Assembly (NCBI GenBank): GCA_020852155.1
Contig: JADZBJ010000472.1
Span: 1-5,551 of the forward strand
Direction of reading: 5' to 3'
From: Saprospiraceae bacterium
GTDB lineage: Bacteria > Bacteroidota > Bacteroidia > Chitinophagales > Saprospiraceae
DNA length: 5,551 nt
This document shows, piece after piece, positions 1 to 5,551 of the stretch (position 1 is the first letter of the stretch; each line of letters opens with the position of its first letter). The position numbers and the translations under genes are program-made. The notes under the pieces were generated by a model. The model was not told the origin of the DNA. It did not search any database and worked only from the letters and a program-made list of their open reading frames with translations.

Positions 1-30
1 GCGTCATTAGCGGTTCATCATAAACACTAC

Positions 31-1941
31 TTATGCGACACTCTCGATGGATGTTTTCAACGTAATGACACATCCCTTCCCTTCGGCGCTGTCGATGATT
101 AATTCAGCCTGAATATCCCTCGCCCTGCGTGCCATATTATTCAGGCCCGTTCCTATGCCCTGAAGTTTCTCTTCCGTGTTAAAGCCTGAGCCATTGTCCT
201 CCAGGCGCACGGTCAGGATTTGATTGTCGTCAATTTTTAGTTCAATATCCATTTGAGTGGCGCTGCTGTGCGCTATGGTATTATTGACGGCTTCTTTAAA
301 AATGAGGTAGATATTGCGGCGCGATTCGATGTCCATTTCAACATTCAGCAAATCGCGTGGCACTTTCCAGTTGACTTCAATGCCTTTTGCTTCCAGTGTG
401 CGATTGGCGTATGAGCGCATCCGGTCGGCCAGGCCGTTCAGGTGATCGGATGTAGCGCGTAATGTCCAGATCAAATCGCTGATACTTTCCAGCGTACTGT
501 GCGCATTTTGATTGATTTGCTCTAACAAAGGCGCAGACGAGGGCAATTTGCTTGAAAATTGTTCAATGGCAACTTTACTGAGGATTCGGATGCCCGATAA
601 GGATGCGGCGACGTCGTCGTGGAGGTCGCGGGCGATCTGGTCTTTTACTTTCTGCTCGGCAGCCTGAATAGAAAGCGCGTTTTGCTGCTGCTCTACGGCC
701 AGTTTGAGTTCGAGCACCTGTCTTTCGTTTTCGAGAGTTCGGTAAAAACGTGTGAATACGGTGGTAAAAATGATGATTTCAAACATGAAACCGATCATGA
801 CAGCATATTGCAGCAGCGGCAGATTCGGAATCAGGTTCAGGTTGCGCATCAGGTTGAGAAAAAACGCAGTGCCCAGAGGGATAAATGCCAGGGCGACAAT
901 TCTGGAACGCTGGTCGTAACTAAAACGGGTAATGGTAAAGTATGCGGTCAGTACAATGAAAAACAGGCTGGACATTGAAAGCACCCGGAACATAAACTTG
1001 CTAATGGTATGTTGCTCCTGAGTCAACAGCATACTGTAAAATGGAATGATAATCAGGAAAAACCCGGTAGACCATTTGATAATGTTGTCCAGGGAGCGAC
1101 TAAACTCCCAGGTTCGGAGAAAATAGCGCAGGAATAATCCGAAAGTACTGACCAATAAAAACGAAACGCAGTGACGCTGCATGGAAGACGTCAGCGGAAA
1201 TCCTATGGCGAAATTGTACATTTCCCTGAGCATAATAGCCAGGATATAGGCCACGTAAAAGATATAAACCTGGTCGCGGTAAACAAAAAATAATTGCAGC
1301 CCAAACAGGACGGACAGGATGATTACACCGGCAAAAAGACCAAAAATGAACACGTTCCACCTGTTATATGAAGCAAATTCGGAAGGGGTGTATAAACTGA
1401 TGGTCAGGTAAAGCGAGCCTGTTTTATTCCAGGTTTTGATGTAACAGTAGTTCATACCCGGCTGAAGCGTAACGGGTACATAATATCCATTGGATAGCAG
1501 AAATTTCGTTGCATTGTGTACCGCAACGCCTACGTCTTCCAATTTGCTGATGGAATCTCTTTTGCCAACGGATTGCCACAAAGACAGATAATCAAAATTG
1601 CGGCGGGAAAACCATAACATCCTCGTTTGCGGCTTGTTGGTGGTGTTTTTCAAGTCAAAACGCAACCACCAACTGGCAGGAGATCGTCCGAATGTCAGGA
1701 ATGGAGATTCGGCCTTTAGGAGCCGGTCATCGTATTTGCCAGCGGCAAATGAATCAATGGACAGCGCATTCAACGTGTCCATCAACATGTATGGATTGAT
1801 GTATGAAAACTCAAAGTCCGGTTTTCCGGCATCTATATATTCAATCGTATCAACAGGTGCTTCCTGGCTGTACAGTTGAGGGGAAAAAATCGCGATAAAA
1901 TATATCAGCGCTAAAGTGGTGTTGAAATGCTTTTTTCCCAT
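31..1941 (-). CDS. 7TMR-DISM sensor histidine kinase, HisKA_3 type, phospho-acceptor His present
   Basis: This is a predicted inner-membrane sensor kinase of 636 aa. Residues 1-26 look like a signal peptide ending Tyr-Ser-Gln. Residues about 45-190 fit the periplasmic 7TMR-DISMED2 domain (Phe84-Gly85, Trp92-x-Arg94-Phe95). Seven hydrophobic segments follow at about 197-220, 226-245, 257-275, 288-306, 317-338, 346-364 and 377-397, then a charged coiled-coil linker (about 400-436). The HisKA_3 H-box is DLHDD with acceptor His441 (CAC, 619-621). The ATPase domain has N-box Glu550/Asn553/Asn554, a G1 box (EDNGSGF, 581-587) and a G2 box (GIGTGL, 595-600). Two oddities: the N-box Lys/Arg before His558 is Ala557, and the DxxxQ phosphatase motif known from NarX-like kinases is absent (Ala446 at the Gln position). 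The start ATG lies 1 nt after the upstream kinase stop, which implies translational coupling. Kinases of this class usually signal to a NarL/LuxR-type regulator; none is visible here. The ligand is unknown. The family call is firm; activity is inferred. Confidence 0.93.
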   Translation of the reverse strand: MGKKHFNTTLALIYFIAIFSPQLYSQEAPVDTIEYIDAGKPDFEFSYINPYMLMDTLNALSIDSFAAGKYDDRLLKAESPFLTFGRSPASWWLRFDLKNTTNKPQTRMLWFSRRNFDYLSLWQSVGKRDSISKLEDVGVAVHNATKFLLSNGYYVPVTLQPGMNYCYIKTWNKTGSLYLTISLYTPSEFASYNRWNVFIFGLFAGVIILSVLFGLQLFFVYRDQVYIFYVAYILAIMLREMYNFAIGFPLTSSMQRHCVSFLLVSTFGLFLRYFLRTWEFSRSLDNIIKWSTGFFLIIIPFYSMLLTQEQHTISKFMFRVLSMSSLFFIVLTAYFTITRFSYDQRSRIVALAFIPLGTAFFLNLMRNLNLIPNLPLLQYAVMIGFMFEIIIFTTVFTRFYRTLENERQVLELKLAVEQQQNALSIQAAEQKVKDQIARDLHDDVAASLSGIRILSKVAIEQFSSKLPSSAPLLEQINQNAHSTLESISDLIWTLRATSDHLNGLADRMRSYANRTLEAKGIEVNWKVPRDLLNVEMDIESRRNIYLIFKEAVNNTIAHSSATQMDIELKIDDNQILTVRLEDNGSGFNTEEKLQGIGTGLNNMARRARDIQAELIIDSAEGKGCVITLKTSIESVA

Positions 1942-1942
1942 G

Positions 1943-3829
1943 TTATTCAGTCGGTGTGTTTCGCTGTGTTTGTGCCATATTCAGCGTTAAGGCGATATGT
2001 GTGCCGGATTGATCGCTGGATAATTCTAAATCAGCGCCAATGTCTGTAGCGCGTTTGCGAATATTGTCCAATCCCATTCCATTAGTTGTTTTTTCGGTAT
2101 TAAAACCTACTCCGTTGTCGTAAAATTCGTATTCAAATACATTTTCAACAACAGTCATTCTAATGGAAATTTTGGTGCAATTACTGTATTTCAGCGCGTT
2201 ATTCAGGTTTTCCTTGAAAATAAGGTAAATATTCTGTCTGGCTTCCATGCTCATTTGCATCAATGGCAAATGTTGTGGAATATTAAGTTCCAGTTGGATG
2301 TTTTTGGCGCCCAGCAGCCGGCTGGAGTGCTGTTTAATTCGCTCGGCAAGGTCATTCAACGGGTCATTGTTGGATCGAATCACCCAAATAAGGTCGCTGA
2401 CTGATTCGTTGACGTGTCGGCTCATTCGGCTGATTTGTTCGAGCAACGGAACCGCTTTGGGCAAACCTGTTCGAGCCTGAGCCATTACGCTTTTGTTGAG
2501 GGCTTCAATGCCTGCCAGTTCTGCGACAATGCTCTCGTTTATTTCCTGGGCAATGCGATCCTTGGTGCTGACCGATGCATAAGAAACGGCGAATTTATGT
2601 CGCTGTTCTTCTGCTAAAAGTTGGGCAGCCAGCAGTTTTCGCTGGATTTCCATATGCCTGAAAAATGTGGCAAACGCAAGGCTGAAAAAGACAACTTCAG
2701 TCACAAAACCTATGGGTATCAGAAACTGAAAATAGGGGAAATTGTCAACCATTCCCAGATTGCGCATCAGTAATATCGTATAAGCCAAACCAATCGGCAA
2801 TTCAGCGATAAACAGAATTCGCGCTTCAATACTGCTCCTCATGTATATGATTAAAAACGCATTAATGATCAACACATTCAGGAAAAGGACTATATTGGTT
2901 AGTGTTAGGAGGAACGAAACATATTCCTCCTGATTGAGGTAATGCAGCGTTACAATGGCTATGATGAAAAAAGTCCAGATACTGATAACCAATATCATCA
3001 AGCGCCATGTTGCTAAAGATAACTTCTTGATTTTTACATAACTCAGGAAAAAAAGGCCAAACGTAATACCCACAAACAGAGAGATACAATATCGCCCCAG
3101 TAATGAAATCAAATGGCCGTCAAGCGAGAAATTATAGAGTTCCCACAAAACCATGTTCAGGGCATAGAGTACATAATACAGGAAGAAAGGTTTTCTAAAC
3201 AGATAATAGAGCGTAGTACAAATACATATGGAAATAAAAATTATACCCAGATACAAACCAAATAACAACATATTCAGCCGATTCCGCTCCAGAAATGCAT
3301 CATTGGAGTACAATTCCAGCATCAGGTATTTGGTTGCAAAACGGTTTTTTACACAAGCGTAGAAATGATTTTCTCCCGGCGTCATCTTAACCAAACAGGC
3401 ATAACCACTTAACATACTGGATGTCTCGGAATGAATCTGATCACCCATGATGCCCTGTGCCACCCAATCCTTATGGCCAGTGCGTTGCCAGACCTGAATA
3501 CTGTCCAGGTCTTTTCTGTTAAAAAACAACTGTAATTCGACAGTGTCAGACAGTGTGTTGATTACGCTCCAACGCACCCACAGGTCGCCTTCTTTTTTGC
3601 CAAATGTCTGAAAAGGGGAAGTTGCAGGCTGGAAGGTGCTGGAATCAAACGTCAGTACAGTTGAAAAAGTAGCAGTATGACTTGAATCAATCCAGTAATC
3701 CGGTTGGATATAGGCTTGGGTGAAATCATGCCCAATCACTGGATGTGTTTGAGCATTGACCGAGATAAAATGTGTTGACAAGCAGGCAAATGCCAACAAA
3801 AATCTTACAAATGTCTTGTTATCCTGCAT
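1943..3829 (-). CDS. Degenerate 7TMR-DISM sensor kinase homologue lacking the H-box histidine
   Basis: This is a paralogue of the downstream kinase with the same architecture, 628 aa from the chosen start. It has a signal peptide (1-27, ending Asn-Ala-Gln), a DISMED2-like periplasmic domain (Phe76-Gly77, Trp84-x-Arg86-Trp87), seven membrane segments (about 186-211, 214-232, 241-263, 275-297, 305-330, 336-355, 365-390), a coiled-coil linker, a HisKA_3-like region and a GHKL ATPase domain. The H-box has changed: where the neighbour reads DLHDD this protein reads EINES, so the acceptor His is Asn431 (AAC, 2537-2539). The ATP site looks intact: N-box Glu540/Asn543/Asn544/Lys547/Tyr548, G1 box YDNGVGF (570-576), G2 box NGMGL (583-587). 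It probably cannot autophosphorylate, but may bind ATP and pair with its neighbour. The frame stays open up to an ATG at 3922 overlapping the pyrB stop (TAATG). I chose 3829 because it puts a typical signal peptide at the very N-terminus; the other start adds 31 residues. The reading frame is intact, so this is not a pseudogene. Confidence 0.88.
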   Translation of the reverse strand: MQDNKTFVRFLLAFACLSTHFISVNAQTHPVIGHDFTQAYIQPDYWIDSSHTATFSTVLTFDSSTFQPATSPFQTFGKKEGDLWVRWSVINTLSDTVELQLFFNRKDLDSIQVWQRTGHKDWVAQGIMGDQIHSETSSMLSGYACLVKMTPGENHFYACVKNRFATKYLMLELYSNDAFLERNRLNMLLFGLYLGIIFISICICTTLYYLFRKPFFLYYVLYALNMVLWELYNFSLDGHLISLLGRYCISLFVGITFGLFFLSYVKIKKLSLATWRLMILVISIWTFFIIAIVTLHYLNQEEYVSFLLTLTNIVLFLNVLIINAFLIIYMRSSIEARILFIAELPIGLAYTILLMRNLGMVDNFPYFQFLIPIGFVTEVVFFSLAFATFFRHMEIQRKLLAAQLLAEEQRHKFAVSYASVSTKDRIAQEINESIVAELAGIEALNKSVMAQARTGLPKAVPLLEQISRMSRHVNESVSDLIWVIRSNNDPLNDLAERIKQHSSRLLGAKNIQLELNIPQHLPLMQMSMEARQNIYLIFKENLNNALKYSNCTKISIRMTVVENVFEYEFYDNGVGFNTEKTTNGMGLDNIRKRATDIGADLELSSDQSGTHIALTLNMAQTQRNTPTE

Positions 3830-3921
3830 AATATTGCGCCGAAGATGCAAATAACAGAAAAAGCGCAACTTGCTCGGTATTAAAACAACAAATATTTTTG
3901 AAAGCCAAACGACAACTCGCA

Positions 3922-4848
3922 TTAAGCGCTTTGTGCCGCTAACAAATAAAGTACGGCCATGCGTACGGCAACGCCGTTTTCGACCTGATTCAGGATGATG
4001 CTGTGCGGACTGTCAGCCACCTCCGAAGTGAGCTCCACACCGCGATTGATCGGGCCAGGGTGCATGATGACAATGGGCTTGTCTAATTCGTCCAGCATCT
4101 GTTTGGTCACGCCAAAGTACTGATGGTATTCGCGCAGGCTGGGAAAGAACTTGATGTCTTGCCGTTCTAACTGAATGCGCAGCACATTCGCCACATCGCA
4201 CCAGCGCAGGGTATCGCGCACATCGTGACTGACTTCAACGCCCAATTCGGCATAGAACTTTGGTATGAGGGTCGGCGGTCCGCAAACCCTGATTTTTGCG
4301 CCTAATTTTTTCAGGCAAAATACATTGCTCAATGCAACGCGGCTGTGCAGGATGTCGCCGATGATGGCAATTTTTTTACCGGCTACATCGCCGAGTTTTT
4401 CACGAATCGAAAAGGCATCGAGCAGGGCTTGCGTCGGGTGTTCGTGCGTGCCGTCGCCGGCATTGACAATATTGGCCGGGATACGCGTGCTCAGGTACAC
4501 GCAGGCGCCGGGCGCCGGGTGGCGCATGACCACCATATCCACTTTCATGGCCAGAATATTGTTGACTGTATCCAACAGTGTTTCCCCTTTGCTAACGCTG
4601 CTGCTGCTGGCGGTGAAATTGACAATATCGGCGCTCAGGCGGCGTTCAGCCAATTCAAAGGATACTCGTGTGCGGGTGCTGCTCTCGAAAAAGAGATTGG
4701 CAACGGTGATGTCGCGCAGACTTGGTACTTTCTTGATCGGGCGATTGATGACTTCCTTGAAATTGTCGGCCGTTTCGAAAATCAGTTGGATATCTGATTC
4801 GGTGATATTTTTAATACCCAGCAAGTGGCGCGTAGAGAGTCCTTTCAT
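3922..4848 (-). CDS. pyrB: Aspartate carbamoyltransferase catalytic subunit
   Basis: This cytoplasmic enzyme joins carbamoyl phosphate and L-aspartate to give N-carbamoyl-L-aspartate, the committed step of de novo UMP synthesis. At 308 aa it has normal family length. The carbamoyl-phosphate loop is SSTRT (56-60). The 80s loop that reaches into the neighbouring subunit has Ser83 and Lys87 (SKGET). Further active-site residues are Arg109-His110-Pro111, His137-Pro-Thr-Gln140, Arg170 in the GDILHSR stretch, and Arg224. The Pro loop reads HPGPINRG (263-270), which is the Bacillus-like form rather than the E. coli HPLPR form. No pyrI follows, so the enzyme probably works as a catalytic trimer without a regulatory chain. 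Its ATG overlaps the pyrR stop by 4 nt (ATGA), so the two are almost certainly co-transcribed and translationally coupled. Its TAA shares one base with an ATG at 3922 that I do not take as the next gene's start. All key residues are present. Confidence 0.97.
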   Translation of the reverse strand: MKGLSTRHLLGIKNITESDIQLIFETADNFKEVINRPIKKVPSLRDITVANLFFESSTRTRVSFELAERRLSADIVNFTASSSSVSKGETLLDTVNNILAMKVDMVVMRHPAPGACVYLSTRIPANIVNAGDGTHEHPTQALLDAFSIREKLGDVAGKKIAIIGDILHSRVALSNVFCLKKLGAKIRVCGPPTLIPKFYAELGVEVSHDVRDTLRWCDVANVLRIQLERQDIKFFPSLREYHQYFGVTKQMLDELDKPIVIMHPGPINRGVELTSEVADSPHSIILNQVENGVAVRMAVLYLLAAQSA

Positions 4849-5396
4849 TTTTTATCGAACAAGAGTATTTCGTCCTGACCATGTGTTTCGCTCCATCGAA
4901 CGCGAACATAGGCCTCATCAAGGGCATCAATGGCAATGCCAAAATAATCGGGTTGAATGGGTAAGTGTCTGTTAAATCTGCGATCTACCAGCACGAGCAA
5001 TTCAACCAATTGCGGCCGGCCGTAATGCTGCAAGGCTGCCAGTGCAGCCTGGATGGTGCGGCCAGTGTACAGTACATCGTCAACCAGCAGCACTTTTTTG
5101 TTGGTGACGACAAAGTTGACTTCGTTAGGATGCGGACTTAACGGCCCTTCCGCCATTCGAAAGTCATCGCGGTAAAAGGTAATATCCATTTTACCATAGG
5201 GAATATCCTGACGATTCGTCAATTCGGACAATCTGCGATGAATGCGGGAAGACAATAAAGTGCCGCGAGGTTGAATGCCGATGATACAGCAATCAGAGAA
5301 ATCGCCCCAGTCCTCGAGCAATTGATGACAAAGGCGTTCAATACAGAGCGAAAAGCGCTCGGCCTGAAGCAGGATTTTACCATCTGTCGTTTGCAT
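4845..5396 (-). CDS. pyrR: PyrR-family phosphoribosyltransferase (uracil phosphoribosyltransferase / pyr regulator)
   Basis: This is a 183-aa type I phosphoribosyltransferase, the usual PyrR length. The PRPP loop is VLLVDDVLYTGRT (102-114, with Asp106-Asp107). Other family blocks are GIQPRG (40-45), a DITFYRDD stretch (71-78) and LPIQPDYFG (145-153). PyrR proteins convert uracil plus PRPP to UMP, and in Bacillus also bind pyr leader RNA to promote attenuation. The enzyme core looks intact, but several positions matching Bacillus RNA-contact residues have changed: Thr18 to Glu20, Arg27 to Asp29, Thr41 to Pro43, His140 to Asn142, Arg146 to Gln148 and Lys152 to Ile154. Those matching Arg19, His22 and Arg141 remain. 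RNA binding is therefore doubtful. I chose the ATG at 5396; the frame stays open to a TTG at 5468, but that would add 24 residues absent from the family and would sit inside the leader inverted repeat. It overlaps pyrB by 4 nt. The family call is firm; the regulatory role is uncertain. Confidence 0.93.
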   Translation of the reverse strand: MQTTDGKILLQAERFSLCIERLCHQLLEDWGDFSDCCIIGIQPRGTLLSSRIHRRLSELTNRQDIPYGKMDITFYRDDFRMAEGPLSPHPNEVNFVVTNKKVLLVDDVLYTGRTIQAALAALQHYGRPQLVELLVLVDRRFNRHLPIQPDYFGIAIDALDEAYVRVRWSETHGQDEILLFDKK

Positions 5397-5436
5397 GGAG
5401 CTAAGATATTCAGTCTGCTGCTGCAAATGATTGTTT

Positions 5437-5499
5437 GATAAAAATTTAAATAAAAATAGCCTCTGCAAATTAGTTTTGCACGGTTTTTGCCCTTAGAGG
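5437..5499 (-). promoter_or_regulatory. Possible attenuator-like hairpin and U-rich tract in the pyrR leader
   Basis: Reading the minus strand, CCTCT (5499-5495) can pair with AGAGG (5464-5460). Nested inside is a perfect 6-bp inverted repeat, TGCAAA (5480-5475) and TTTGCA (5469-5464), with a 5-nt loop. A 15-nt bulge separates the two 5' arms. A strongly U-rich run follows (5458-5437). That is the arrangement of a weak intrinsic terminator or attenuator about 40 nt before the pyrR ATG. The inner stem has only two G-C pairs, so its stability is questionable. It could instead be a DNA operator palindrome. No convincing Bacteroidota promoter (TTTG ... TAnnTTTG) was found in 5397-5551, so the transcription start may lie beyond the window. 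Confidence 0.3.
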
Positions 5500-5551
5500 T
5501 TGTGTAAATTTCTCTGCTGGATTCAAAAAGTGCAGATTTTGGCGATAGCCA

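Noticed and set aside
1..30. Possible start of a downstream gene (minus-strand ATG at 7-5)
   Set aside because: Only two codons are inside the window. A second ATG pair at 21-16 runs into a stop after four codons. Neither can be supported.
619..978. Plus-strand frames inside the kinase genes (619-978, 1598-1879, 2247-2617)
   Set aside because: They are antisense to well-supported kinase domains, have low-complexity translations, and show no start-region signals.
4265..4975. Long plus-strand open frames antisense to pyrB and pyrR (also 4345-4797)
   Set aside because: They lie opposite pyrB and pyrR, whose catalytic motifs are intact. Their translations show no recognisable domain, and they are shadows of the GC-rich pyrB codons.
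5397..5468. N-terminal extension of PyrR from a TTG at 5468
   Set aside because: It adds 24 residues not typical of the family, overlaps the leader inverted repeat, and uses a rare start codon, while an ATG at 5396 gives the normal length.
5511..5526. Partial match of the minus strand (AATCCAGCAGAG) to the Bacillus PyrR-binding loop consensus
   Set aside because: An extra base breaks the loop, the following GG is missing, and I see no flanking stem. The PyrR RNA-contact residues are also changed.
1..5551. CRISPR arrays, insertion sequences, tRNA or rRNA genes
   Set aside because: I saw no repeat-spacer pattern, transposase frame, terminal inverted repeats, or RNA gene signatures on either strand.

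Overview
The window holds four genes, all on the minus strand and tightly packed. In transcription order (right to left) they are pyrR, pyrB, and two tandem paralogous membrane sensor kinases of the 7TMR-DISM / HisKA_3 class. The organism is most likely a member of the Bacteroidota. The reasons are kinases that pair a 7TMR-DISM sensor with a HisKA_3 core, signal peptides ending in Asn-Ala-Gln or Tyr-Ser-Gln, AT-rich spacers without a clear Shine-Dalgarno sequence, and a pyrR-pyrB pair with no pyrI. A Saprospiria- or Chitinophagia-like lineage is a guess.

Layout: 5397-5551 is a non-coding AT-rich leader with an attenuator-like inverted repeat. 4845-5396 is pyrR, and 3922-4848 is pyrB, overlapping pyrR by 4 nt (ATGA). 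3830-3921 is a 92-nt spacer. 1943-3829 is a sensor kinase that has lost its phospho-acceptor histidine. 31-1941 is its paralogue with the histidine intact, starting 1 nt after the upstream stop (TAA-C-ATG). Positions 1-30 are downstream of the last stop and hold no supported gene.

PyrB makes carbamoyl-aspartate, the committed step of pyrimidine synthesis. PyrR has an intact PRPP site but lacks most residues known to contact pyr mRNA in Bacillus, so it may be mainly a uracil phosphoribosyltransferase. The two kinases look like a duplicated pair with complementary damage. The upstream one lacks the H-box His but keeps a full N-box. The downstream one has the His but has Ala in place of the usual N-box Lys. 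This suggests a heteromeric sensor in which one subunit supplies ATP-site function and the other the phospho-acceptor. No response regulator lies inside the window; one may lie just past position 1.
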